NCBI RefSeq assembly: GCF_945952055.1
Contig: NZ_CAMFHB010000030.1
Span: 1-64,000 of the forward strand
From: an uncultured Alsobacter sp.
GTDB taxonomy: Bacteria; Pseudomonadota; Alphaproteobacteria; Rhizobiales; Beijerinckiaceae
DNA length: 64,000 nt
Direction of reading: 5' to 3'
Shown: positions 35,573 through 43,119 of the stretch, in pieces
Numbering within the stretch: position 1 is the first letter of the stretch
How the letters are laid out: every line of letters begins with the position of its first letter
Notes under the pieces: model-generated
What the model was told of the DNA's origin: nothing
Seen by the model: only the letters and a program-made list of their open reading frames with translations
The model's database searches: none
Position numbers and translations under genes: made by a program

Positions 35573-35631
35573 TGGCCGGGCCTGACCCGGCCATCCACGA
35601 CTTGAGAATGGCCCCGGCAAAGTCGTGGATG
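35573..35631. repeat. Rhizobiales-type palindromic intergenic repeat
   Basis: TGGCCGGGCCTGACCCGGCCA is a palindrome, followed by CATCCACGACTT at 35592-35603 whose exact reverse complement AAGTCGTGGATG lies at 35620-35631. The combination resembles abundant palindromic intergenic repeats of Rhizobiales genomes. It sits in the 291-bp gap between fliX and the MBOAT gene and could also stop transcription, although no T-run follows. Confidence 0.7.
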
Positions 35632-35814
35632 CGTGGGGTATGCCCGGGCAAGACGGCGGATCGGCAATTGCGCAGGCGGCCGCGGGGCCCGGCCGCGGAA
35701 TGGTTCGCGCAAACATCTCCCGAATGGAAACGGCCCGGCGCGCGTCCGTTCAAAGCCTTGCCGGATTCGGCGCAGGTTGTGTTAAGGCATCGGCCCGCGC
35801 ACGACGGGATTCCG

Positions 35815-37182
35815 ATGCTCTTCAACTCCTATGTCTTCCTGATCGGGTTCCTGCCGATCGCGCTGGCGCTGTATGCGGCCGTGTCGCGGTATGCCCCGGC
35901 GCTGCGGCTGCCGGTGCTGCTGGTGCTCTCCTGCGTGTTCTACGCCTGGTGGGACTGGCGCTTCCTGCCCTTGCTGCTCGTCTCCGTGTGCATCAACTGG
36001 GTCGCCGCGCAGGCCTTTCAGGACCGTGGCCTGAAGGCCGCCGTGCCCGCCGCCATCGTGCTGAACCTGGCGGTTCTCGCCGTCTTCAAATATGCGGGCT
36101 TCTTCGCGTCCATCGCCAACCAGATGGGCCTGCCGGTCACCAGGCCCGACCTCGCCTTGCCGCTCGGCATCAGCTTCTTCACCTTCCACCACGTCATGTA
36201 CCTGGTGGACCTGAGAGCCGGGCGCGCGCCGCGGCTCGATCTGGTGCGCTACGGCCTCTACATCGCCTTCTTCCCGCAGGTTCTCGCCGGCCCCCTGGTG
36301 CGCTGGAGCGAGATCATCAAGCAGTTCGACCTCGATCCGCTGCGGCAGGGGTGGGAGGAGCGCGCCGGGCGAGGGATCGTCCTCCTGGTGCTGGGCCTCG
36401 CCAAGAAGACCCTCATCGGCGATCCGCTGGCCGAGTATGCCGAGCCCGTGTTCAAGGCGGCGGCCTCGGGCGCGCCGCTCACCGTGCTGGAAGCCTGGCA
36501 GGGCGTCCTGGCCTTCACCTTCCAGATCTATTTCGACTTTTCCGGCTACACCGACATGGCGCTGGGCCTCGCGCTCATGCTCGGCATCGTACTGCCGCAG
36601 AACTTCGACGTGCCCTACCGCGCCCTGTCGCTCCAGGATTTCTGGCGCCGCTGGCACATGACGCTGTCGCGCTTCCTGCGGGACTATCTCTACATCCCGC
36701 TCGGCGGCAACCGCCACGGCGTACCGCGCCAGATGCTGGCGCTCACCGCCACCATGGGCCTGGGCGGCCTCTGGCACGGGGCCGGCTTCACCTTCATCGC
36801 CTGGGGGCTCGCCCACGGCGTGGGCCTCGCCGCGGGCCTCGCCTGGCGCAGGGCGGGCCTCGCCATGCCGAAGGTGCTCGGCTGGGCGCTGACCTTCCTC
36901 TTCGTCGCGCTCACCTGGGTGCTGTTCCGGGCCGAGACGTTCGAGGCGGCGGCCCGCCTCTACAAGGCCATGGCGGGCTTTGCCCCGCTCGGCTCCGGCT
37001 TCAAGTGGCGGATGCTGGTGGTGGCCGCCCTCGTCGCCATGCTCGGCCCCACCGCCTGGACGATCTCCCAGCGCTTCGCGCCGCGGGCGTGGGTCGCCGT
37101 GCTGCTGGCGGTGGCCTTCACCGTGGTGCTGCTGAAGATCGGCGACGACGCGAACTACGAGTTCATCTACTTCCAGTTCTGA
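35815..37182 (+). CDS. MBOAT-family membrane O-acyltransferase
   Basis: A 455-residue polytopic protein with about 10-12 TM helices. It contains the MBOAT core FQIYFDFSGYTDMALG, FWRRWHMTLSRFLRDYLYIPLGGNR and GLWHGAGFTFIAWG, where the histidine in WHG is catalytic. AlgI-like members O-acetylate exported polysaccharides, usually with a periplasmic SGNH/AlgJ-type partner; none is adjacent here, so the acceptor is unknown. The gene is convergent with the GNAT gene. Confidence 0.92.
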   Translation: MLFNSYVFLIGFLPIALALYAAVSRYAPALRLPVLLVLSCVFYAWWDWRFLPLLLVSVCINWVAAQAFQDRGLKAAVPAAIVLNLAVLAVFKYAGFFASIANQMGLPVTRPDLALPLGISFFTFHHVMYLVDLRAGRAPRLDLVRYGLYIAFFPQVLAGPLVRWSEIIKQFDLDPLRQGWEERAGRGIVLLVLGLAKKTLIGDPLAEYAEPVFKAAASGAPLTVLEAWQGVLAFTFQIYFDFSGYTDMALGLALMLGIVLPQNFDVPYRALSLQDFWRRWHMTLSRFLRDYLYIPLGGNRHGVPRQMLALTATMGLGGLWHGAGFTFIAWGLAHGVGLAAGLAWRRAGLAMPKVLGWALTFLFVALTWVLFRAETFEAAARLYKAMAGFAPLGSGFKWRMLVVAALVAMLGPTAWTISQRFAPRAWVAVLLAVAFTVVLLKIGDDANYEFIYFQF

Positions 37183-37229
37183 GGAACCTCAGCGAGGCTC
37201 TGTGTGTCGGATCGGCGCGCCATCCGTGG

Positions 37230-37892
37230 TCATGCCCGTTCCAACGCCCGTCGCGCCCGGCCCTCCGCGCCGAAGTTTTCGTCGTCGAGCCACGCCTCCA
37301 GCGCCGCCCTGCGCGCCGGCCATTCTTCGGACAGCAGCGAGAACCAGGCCACGTCGCGCTGGACCCCCTTGACGACCGCGGCGGCGCGCCAGACGCCCTC
37401 GGGCCTGAACCCGTAGCGCGCGGCCGCCCGCGCCGAGGCCGCGTTGACCGTCTGGCAGCGCCAGACGAGCCGCCGGTACCCGAGCTCGTCGAAGGCGTGG
37501 CGCATGAGGAGGACCACGGCCTCCGTCGCCGCGCGCGTGCGTTGCAGCCGCGGCGAGAACCAGATGCTGCCGATCTCGATGGCCGCGTCCGACGGGTAGA
37601 TGTCGCAGAGCGACAGCCAGCCCTCGGCCCTGCCGCTCGATGCCGGCCGCACGGCCCAGAACGGCTGGTCCTGACGCTGAGCCAGCGATTCCACGTGACG
37701 GGCAAAGCTCCCGGCGTCCGGAAACGGCCCGTAGCGCAGATAGGCCCACGAGGCCTCCGCGTCCCGCGCCGCCTCCCAGAGGTCTGGCGCGTGCGCCACG
37801 TCCAGCGGTTCGAGCGTGACCGCACGGCCTCGATGCACGATGTGTTGGGGGAACGGCCTGGGATGCGGATCGACTGGAACACCTGGAGACAA
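37230..37892 (-). CDS. GNAT-family N-acetyltransferase (RimJ/RimL-like)
   Basis: About 220 residues. The start of the fold is visible as RGRAVTLEPLDVAHAPDLWEAA, the acetyl-CoA site region as GSIWFSPRLQRTRAATEAVVLLMRHAFDELGYRRL, and the closing strand as AARYGFRPEGVWRAAAVVKG. This is the RimJ/RimL subgroup of GNAT enzymes, which often acetylate protein N-termini or small amines. No ATG fits the start; TTG at 37892 with GAGG upstream gives the usual length, so the start is uncertain. An in-frame GTG lies further upstream. Confidence 0.83.
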   Translation of the reverse strand: MSPGVPVDPHPRPFPQHIVHRGRAVTLEPLDVAHAPDLWEAARDAEASWAYLRYGPFPDAGSFARHVESLAQRQDQPFWAVRPASSGRAEGWLSLCDIYPSDAAIEIGSIWFSPRLQRTRAATEAVVLLMRHAFDELGYRRLVWRCQTVNAASARAAARYGFRPEGVWRAAAVVKGVQRDVAWFSLLSEEWPARRAALEAWLDDENFGAEGRARRALERA

Positions 37893-38286
37893 CGAGGGAC
37901 CTCGAAAGGGCGCTGGCGACGCGTCTTCGTGAAAATGGATAAAGCAGGCGTGTGCCGCATGGTGCACGAGGGGATCGATCTTGCTCGGGACGCCGGGAGA
38001 AGTCGAGCGAACCCGCGGCGCGACCGGTGCGGTGGCGGGCTCGCAAAGGGTCAGAGAGGATCCGTCCATGCCCAGGGGCAGAGGTGTGGTCGCGGAGGGC
38101 CGTCGGATTGGTCGCTTGCGAGCGACTTTTCCCCAGAATCGCCCCTCTTTACCCCCGAATATCGCGGTCCCGTGACGATCATCAGCGTTGCCGCGGGGTA
38201 GGTGCGTCGCTATAGTCCGCGCCGCCCGAAAGGGCCGACGGTTTGTCGCAAAGGCTGCAACGTCTGCACCACCTGTAAAGGCACCG
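37893..38286. other. 394-bp divergent intergenic region upstream of dksA
   Basis: This region lies between the GNAT gene (-) and dksA (+). Apart from the sigma-70-type dksA promoter described separately, no gene, RNA or repeat is convincing. Open frames crossing it on the minus strand lack coding character. Confidence 0.5.
38188..38216 (+). promoter_or_regulatory. Probable sigma-70 promoter of dksA
   Basis: TTGCCG and TATAGT are separated by exactly 17 bases, 71 bases before the dksA ATG. The downstream GC-rich start region (CCGCGCC) would suit a stringently controlled promoter, but that is speculation. Confidence 0.6.
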
Positions 38287-38706
38287 ATGGCAAGCACGAC
38301 TCTCGAGGCCGCGTACCGGCCAAGTGACGACGAGCCCTTCATGAACGAGCGCCAGAAGGAGTACTTCAGGCGCAAGCTCATGACGTGGAAGGAAGAGATC
38401 CTGAAGGAGAGCCGCGAGACCCTCGCAGCCCTCCAGAACGAGAGCGAAAACCACCCGGACCTGGCCGACCGGGCCTCCTCGGAGACCGATCGGGCCATCG
38501 AACTGCGGGCCCGCGACCGCCAGCGCAAGCTCATCGCCAAGATCGACGCCGCCATGGCGCGGATTGAGGACGGCAGCTACGGCTACTGCGAGGAGACGGG
38601 CGAGCCCATCTCCCTGAAGCGCCTCGAGGCGCGTCCGATCGCGACGCTGTCCATCGAGGCCCAGGAACGCCACGAGCGCAACGAGCGCGTCTACCGCGAC
38701 GACTGA
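38287..38706 (+). CDS. dksA: RNA polymerase-binding transcription factor DksA (single-cysteine type)
   Basis: A 139-residue DksA. The coiled coil ends near residue 90 (DRASSETDRAIELRARDRQRKLIAKIDAAMARI), with the tip DRASSETD. In the zinc-finger region only the first cysteine remains (YCEETGEPI), and the second pair is SIEA, so three of the four zinc ligands are missing. This is normal for alphaproteobacterial DksA, as in Rhodobacter sphaeroides. It enters the RNA polymerase secondary channel and works with ppGpp. A terminator follows. Confidence 0.95.
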   Translation: MASTTLEAAYRPSDDEPFMNERQKEYFRRKLMTWKEEILKESRETLAALQNESENHPDLADRASSETDRAIELRARDRQRKLIAKIDAAMARIEDGSYGYCEETGEPISLKRLEARPIATLSIEAQERHERNERVYRDD

Positions 38707-38734
38707 GCGGGCCAGGCGAGGGGACAAGGTTTGC

Positions 38735-38774
38735 GCGGGCGGCGCCTCGGGAGGGGCGCCGCCCGTCGCTTTTT
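38735..38774 (+). terminator. Rho-independent terminator of dksA
   Basis: GCGGGCGGCGCC-TCGGGAGG-GGCGCCGCCCGT forms an 11-12 bp GC stem, followed by CGCTTTTT. Confidence 0.9.
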
Positions 38775-38874
38775 CGGGGTCCCGATGTGGGGAGCGGGGA
38801 CCCCGGTGTGGAACGGCAGCCGTGTGGGGAGCGTGCGGCCGTTCCGGGAGCTGTGTGGAGGGGGCTGCGGCGCC

Positions 38875-39654
38875 TCAGAACGGCAGCAGGATGTCCATCA
38901 CCTGCTGGCCGTAGCGTGGCTGCTGGACGTCGGTGATCTGGCCGCGGCCGCCATAGGCGATTCGGGCCTGGGCGATCTTGGTCGAGTCGATGGTGTTGTC
39001 GCCCTCGATGTCCTCGGGCCGGATGACGCCGGCGACGATCAGTTCGCGGATCTCGAAATTGACCCGGATCTCCTGCTTGCCCTCGATCACGAGGTTGCCG
39101 TTGGGCAGCGCCTGGGTGACCACCGCGGCCACGTTCGTGACGAGTTCCTCGGACCGTCGGACCGAGCCGGCACCGGCGGTGGATGACGTGCCGGAGGTGT
39201 CCACCATCGAGCTCGGGTCGACGCCGTCGGGCAGCACCTTGCCGTAGTTCTTCTCGAATCCCAGCAGGTTGGGCGCGGTCATGGTGTCGGCGCTGCTGCG
39301 CGAGCGCTTGGTGGTGTTGTCGATGTTGGCCTTGTCGGTGACCTTGACCCGCACGGTCACGAGATCGCCGATCTGGCGGGCGCGCTGGTCCTTGAAGAAG
39401 GCGCGCGAGCCCTGGCGCCACAGCGAGTTCGACGCGTAGCTCACCGGCTCGGGCGTGGGCATGGGCATCTGCACCGGCTTGTAGCCGGCCTGCGCCGTGG
39501 GATCCTCGATGGCCGACAGCGCCGGCGCCTTGCCGACATTGGCCAGCCGGTCGACGCTGCCGCAGCCGGCCAGCGCGCCGCACAGGGCCGTCGCCGCCAG
39601 CAGCATCGCGGCCTTGCGGAAGAGGGGGGTGGAGCGCGTGTGACGCTTGATCAT
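38875..39654 (-). CDS. flgH: Flagellar L-ring lipoprotein FlgH
   Basis: A 259-residue lipoprotein with a lipobox LAGC (Cys31) after a signal peptide. The body shows the FlgH blocks SLWRQGSRAFFKDQRARQIGDLVTVRV and FEIRELIVAGVIRPEDIEGDNTIDSTKIAQARIAYGGRG. It forms the outer-membrane L ring. It is the last gene of the flgF-flgG-flgA-flgH operon; its start lies 12 bases upstream of the flgA stop. Confidence 0.96.
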   Translation of the reverse strand: MIKRHTRSTPLFRKAAMLLAATALCGALAGCGSVDRLANVGKAPALSAIEDPTAQAGYKPVQMPMPTPEPVSYASNSLWRQGSRAFFKDQRARQIGDLVTVRVKVTDKANIDNTTKRSRSSADTMTAPNLLGFEKNYGKVLPDGVDPSSMVDTSGTSSTAGAGSVRRSEELVTNVAAVVTQALPNGNLVIEGKQEIRVNFEIRELIVAGVIRPEDIEGDNTIDSTKIAQARIAYGGRGQITDVQQPRYGQQVMDILLPF

Positions 39655-39665
39655 GGGACGGCTCC

Positions 39666-40667
39666 TCACTCGAGCGTGGACTGGACGGCGGCGACGGGAC
39701 CCGGCACGCCGAAGTTCACCGACACCTTGCCCGGGCCGATGACGGTGCCCTGCACCGCACGCTTGGACTGGACGTTCTGGATCAGGATGGCGTCGCCCAT
39801 GGCGCCCGCCTCCATGGCCTTGCCACGCATGCTCAGCGAGAGGCCGGGCCCCTCGTAGACCACCGTGACCATGCTGTTCTTCTCGACGATGTCCTGCTTC
39901 ACGAGGTCGCCTTCGCGCAGGAGCGATCCCGCCACGAGGGCATTGCGCGTGACCTTGCCGGTGAGGCTGCCGGCGTCGGTGAGGGCGCCTGCCGGCAGTT
40001 CGGCCCGCGCCCGACGTTCCGTCCGCAGGTCGACGGCCCGGATCGCCTCGCCGCGGGCGACCGCGCGCACCAGGACGGGGACCTCCACCATGTCGACGAC
40101 CGAGCCGCTGACGCGAAGCGGACGGGCCGTGAGGCTGCGGCTCGCGGGGATGGTCAGCACCGCCTCGACGCGGCGGGCCTTGGGATCGTGGAAGATGTCG
40201 ACGATCTTGAGGTCGCCGGTCGCCTCGGGCTCGACGAAGATCGCGTTCTCGCCGTTGTCGAGGGTGATCGACACCTCGGCCTGGTCCATCCCGAAGCGGG
40301 ACCCCAGCCCGCGGCGCACCATCTCCTCGACCTCGGTCTTGGAGATGCGGCGGGCCTGGCGAGTGACGGTCACCTGGGCGGCGGCCGCCCGGTTGATGGG
40401 CTCGAGGCCCATCGCCCGCGCCGCCTCGACGACGCGGCTCACCTGGATGGTGCCGCTGCGGCCCAGGGCGGGAGCCCGGAACACGGGGGTGTCGGCGATG
40501 GCGCCGGAGACCTCCAGGAGGTCTCCGAGCGTGACGGTCTCGCGGTTCACCGCGACGTCGGCGCGCAGCGCCACCCGGGCGGGGGGCTGCTGGGCGGCCA
40601 GCGGCAGGACCGAGCTGATGATGACGGTGAGCGCGAAGCCCGTGCGGAGGAGAAGGTGCATGATCAT
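39666..40667 (-). CDS. flgA: Flagellar P-ring assembly chaperone FlgA
   Basis: A 333-residue periplasmic protein with a signal peptide (FALTVIISSVLPLAAQ). The C-terminal SAF/FlgA domain reads VLVRAVARGEAIRAVDLRTE, SLTGKVTRNALVAGSLLREGDLV, ending in VQNVQSKRAVQGTVIGPG-type sequence. FlgA assists P-ring assembly around the rod. The start is ATG at 40667, 3 bases after the flgG stop; an ATG at 40661 is also possible. Confidence 0.94.
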   Translation of the reverse strand: MIMHLLLRTGFALTVIISSVLPLAAQQPPARVALRADVAVNRETVTLGDLLEVSGAIADTPVFRAPALGRSGTIQVSRVVEAARAMGLEPINRAAAAQVTVTRQARRISKTEVEEMVRRGLGSRFGMDQAEVSITLDNGENAIFVEPEATGDLKIVDIFHDPKARRVEAVLTIPASRSLTARPLRVSGSVVDMVEVPVLVRAVARGEAIRAVDLRTERRARAELPAGALTDAGSLTGKVTRNALVAGSLLREGDLVKQDIVEKNSMVTVVYEGPGLSLSMRGKAMEAGAMGDAILIQNVQSKRAVQGTVIGPGKVSVNFGVPGPVAAVQSTLE

Positions 40668-40670
40668 GGA

Positions 40671-41462
40671 TCAGCCCCTGAACATCTGCGAGGTGGTGGA
40701 GAGCATCTGGTCGGTCGCGGTGACGACCTTGGCGTTCATCTCGTAGGCGCGCTGGGCGGCGATGAGGGAGGAGATCTCCGTCACCGCGTTCACGTTGGCT
40801 TCCTCGAGATAGGACTGCTGCAGCGAGCCGAAGCCTTCCGCCTGCGGATTGCCGGTGATCGGCTGGCCCGAGGCGGCGGTCTCGACGAACAGGTTGTCGC
40901 CGATGGACTCCAGGCCGCCGCGGTTGATGAAGCGGGCGAGCTGCAGGGTGCCCAGCGTGGTGGGCGTCGTCGAGGTCGGCACCGTGGCCTGCACGATGCC
41001 GCTGGCGCTGATGCTGATCGAGCTCGCGTTCTGCGGCACCGTGATCTGCGGGTTGATGAGGTAGCCGTCATGGGTGACGAGCTGGCCCGTGCCGTCGAGC
41101 TCGAAGGAGCCGTCGCGGGTGTAGGCGGTACGGCCGTCGGGCAGGGTCACCTGGAAGAAGCCGTCGCCGCGGATCGCCACGTCGTATTGCTGCTCGGTGG
41201 GCGTCAGCGTGCCCTGCGACATGACGCGGGCGGTCGAGGCGGTCTTCACGCCCGAGCCGAGCTGGATGCCGGAGGGCACCTGCGTGTTCTGCTCGGAGGT
41301 CGCCGTGCCGGCGCGGCGCAGCGTGTCGTAGAGCAGGTCCTGGAACTGGGCCCGCTGGCGCTTGTAACCGGTGGTGCGCAGGTTGGCGATGTTGTTGGAG
41401 ATGACCTGGACGTTCAGCTCCTGGGCCTGCATGCCGGTCGAGGCGGCGTAAAGGGCGCGCAT
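40671..41462 (-). CDS. flgG: Flagellar distal rod protein FlgG
   Basis: A 263-residue axial protein beginning MRALYAASTGMQAQELNVQVISNNIANLRTTGYKR, the canonical FlgG start, with GDGFFQVTLPDGRTAYTRDG in the middle and EISSLIAAQRAYEMNAKVV at the end. It forms the distal rod. It is followed by flgA and preceded by flgF with a 12-base gap. Confidence 0.97.
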   Translation of the reverse strand: MRALYAASTGMQAQELNVQVISNNIANLRTTGYKRQRAQFQDLLYDTLRRAGTATSEQNTQVPSGIQLGSGVKTASTARVMSQGTLTPTEQQYDVAIRGDGFFQVTLPDGRTAYTRDGSFELDGTGQLVTHDGYLINPQITVPQNASSISISASGIVQATVPTSTTPTTLGTLQLARFINRGGLESIGDNLFVETAASGQPITGNPQAEGFGSLQQSYLEEANVNAVTEISSLIAAQRAYEMNAKVVTATDQMLSTTSQMFRG

Positions 41463-41474
41463 GGGTCAGGCTCC

Positions 41475-42221
41475 TCAGGTCGGAACGGCTGCAAGGCGCT
41501 CGACCGCGGTGCGGCTGAGCTCGTCGTTGCGCTGGAGCAGCGCGGCGATGGTGCTGTAGGTGCGGTTGACCTCGATGAGGCGGCTCATCTCGATCACCGG
41601 TTTCACGTTGGAGTGCTCGACGGCGCCCGACTCGACCTGCACCTCCCGCGCAGTGGCGGCAGTGAGCGGCGTCGCGGCGGTGTAGAGGTTCAAGCCGGCG
41701 TTCTCGAGCTGGCCCGGGTTCTTCACCGCCATCAGCTTGAGCTTGCCCTTGGTGCCCTGGCTCGAGGAGACCGTGCCGTCCTTGCCGATGCCGATGCCGG
41801 TCTCGGCGGCGTCGAAGGTGATCGGGCCGCCGTCGCCGAGCACGCGATAGCCGTCGCTGGTGACGAGCTCGCCGCGCTCGTTGATCTGCAGGGCTCCGTT
41901 ACGCGTGTAGCGCTCCCCCTGCGGCGTGTTGACCGCAAGCACGCCGTCGCCCTTGATGGCGATGTCGAGCGGGTTGCCGGTGCGCTCGATGGCGCCGCCC
42001 GACAGGTCGAGGCCGCTGCCCTTGTCCACCACGTAGGACAGAGGCTTGTCCGGCGTCATGAACGCGTCCGCGCTGGCGGTCGGCATCAGGTACTCCTCGA
42101 AGCGCAGGCTGCGCGCCTTGAAGCCCGTCGTGTTCATGTTCGCCACGTTGTTGGCGATCACCTCGAGCTCGCGCGCCAGTCCCACCTGGCGCGAAAGACC
42201 GATCAGGAGAGCATTCTCCAT
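41475..42221 (-). CDS. flgF: Flagellar proximal rod protein FlgF
   Basis: A 248-residue axial protein: LSRQVGLARELEVIANNVANMNTTGFKA at the start, IKGDGVLAVNTPQGERYTRNG in the middle, and EMSRLIEVNRTYSTIAALL at the end. It is part of the proximal rod. It is first in the flgFGAH operon and divergent from fliL across a shared 318-bp regulatory region. Confidence 0.95.
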   Translation of the reverse strand: MENALLIGLSRQVGLARELEVIANNVANMNTTGFKARSLRFEEYLMPTASADAFMTPDKPLSYVVDKGSGLDLSGGAIERTGNPLDIAIKGDGVLAVNTPQGERYTRNGALQINERGELVTSDGYRVLGDGGPITFDAAETGIGIGKDGTVSSSQGTKGKLKLMAVKNPGQLENAGLNLYTAATPLTAATAREVQVESGAVEHSNVKPVIEMSRLIEVNRTYSTIAALLQRNDELSRTAVERLAAVPT

Positions 42222-42286
42222 CGTCGTCAGCTCCCATGGGCGGCACGAAGGCCGACCGTCTCCCGCTCAGGCCTCGACGCTCCCCA

Positions 42287-42301
42287 GCGCGGCCCGTGCC
42301 A
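42287..42301 (-). promoter_or_regulatory. Possible sigma-54 promoter of flgF
   Basis: On the minus strand TGGCAC-GGGCC-GCGC has a perfect -24 element and the invariant GC at the -12 position, but the preceding TT is replaced by GC. It lies 66 bases upstream of the flgF ATG and 125 bp from the FlbD-like site. Confidence 0.4.
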
Positions 42302-42424
42302 GACCATCACCGCAATCGGCGTGCCACGGCCGGAGACGGGATCAATGTCTATGTTTTTCAAGAGGTTGGCGAGCCGGGTGGGGGCACCGGACCCCGGCAT
42401 CCTTGGCCGCCTCTGCAGAAAGAA

Positions 42425-42442
42425 CCCGGCAAGTCTTGCCGG
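42425..42442. promoter_or_regulatory. FlbD-like palindrome between flgF and fliL
   Basis: CCCGGCAAGTCTTGCCGG is a perfect inverted repeat (CCGGCAA-GTC-TTGCCGG) and matches CCGGCA-N5-TGCC exactly. It is 14 bases upstream of the fliL CtrA-like box. Confidence 0.65.
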
Positions 42443-42455
42443 TCGAACGCTGAAT

Positions 42456-42472
42456 TTAAACCTTCGTTAACC
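42456..42472 (+). promoter_or_regulatory. CtrA-like box upstream of fliL
   Basis: TTAA-ACCTTCG-TTAACC is a perfect TTAA-N7-TTAA consensus, about 70 bases upstream of the fliL ATG, where it would cover the -35 region of an early flagellar promoter. Confidence 0.75.
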
Positions 42473-42539
42473 GTGGGTTCCCCAAGGTAGGGCAGAGGCG
42501 AAGGTGGCGAAGTGCCACCGCGGTCAGACGGTTGCTGGA

Positions 42540-43109
42540 ATGGCGAAGAAGCCGAAGAAGGAAGCTGCCCCGGAAGCGTCCGCCCCTGCCGAGAGCAAGG
42601 CGGAAGCGATGCCGGCCGGCTCCAAGAAGAAGCTGATCATCATCGCCGCGGCGGCCCTGCTCGTCCTGGGCGGCGGTGGCGGCGGCGGCTATTTCTGGTG
42701 GTCGAAGAAGAAGGCTGCCGAGGCGGCCGCCGAGCAGACGGCCGGCGCGCCGGGTGGCGACGGGCACGGCGCCGCGCCCGCGGTCAACAAGAAGACCGCC
42801 TTCCTCGACATGAAGGAGATGATGGTCAACCTCTCCGGCCAGAACCTCCAGCAGGTCGAGCGGCCTCGCTATCTCAAGATGAAGATCAGCCTCGAGCTGT
42901 CGGATCCCAAGCTGGTGGCGGAGGTCACGCCCCTGCTGCCGCGCATCGAGGACACTTTCCAGGTGTTCACGCGAGAGCTGCGGCCGGCCGACCTCGAGGG
43001 TTCCGCCGGTGTCTACCGCCTGAAGGAAGAGCTCCTGCGCCGCGTCAACGTGGCGATCTACCCCTCCAAGGTCGAGGCGGTGCTCTTCAAGGAAATCCTG
43101 ATCCAGTAG
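42540..43109 (+). CDS. fliL: Flagellar basal body-associated protein FliL
   Basis: A 189-residue protein with one TM helix at residues 32-54, preceded by a lysine/alanine-rich cytoplasmic tail and followed by a glycine/alanine linker. The periplasmic FliL domain contains FLDMKEMMVNLSG, RYLKMKISLEL and RVNVAIYPSKVEAVLFKEILIQ. FliL associates with the stator and MS ring. It is the first gene of fliL-fliM-DUF6468-motE. The ATG at 42540 is chosen; an in-frame start at 42504 lies within the leader. Confidence 0.95.
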   Translation: MAKKPKKEAAPEASAPAESKAEAMPAGSKKKLIIIAAAALLVLGGGGGGGYFWWSKKKAAEAAAEQTAGAPGGDGHGAAPAVNKKTAFLDMKEMMVNLSGQNLQQVERPRYLKMKISLELSDPKLVAEVTPLLPRIEDTFQVFTRELRPADLEGSAGVYRLKEELLRRVNVAIYPSKVEAVLFKEILIQ

Positions 43110-43119
43110 GAGAGGGCCC

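Larger units (their letters stand above)
42222..42539. promoter_or_regulatory. Shared regulatory region between flgF and fliL
   Basis: 318 bp without a gene. Going from flgF to fliL it contains a sigma-54-like element facing flgF, a perfect FlbD-like palindrome and a perfect CtrA-like box facing fliL (all listed separately). The order parallels Caulobacter early/late divergent flagellar promoters. Confidence 0.65.

Noticed and set aside
38558-38660. Frameshift or damage in dksA because zinc cysteines are missing
   Set aside because: The frame is intact and single-cysteine DksA is normal for alphaproteobacteria.
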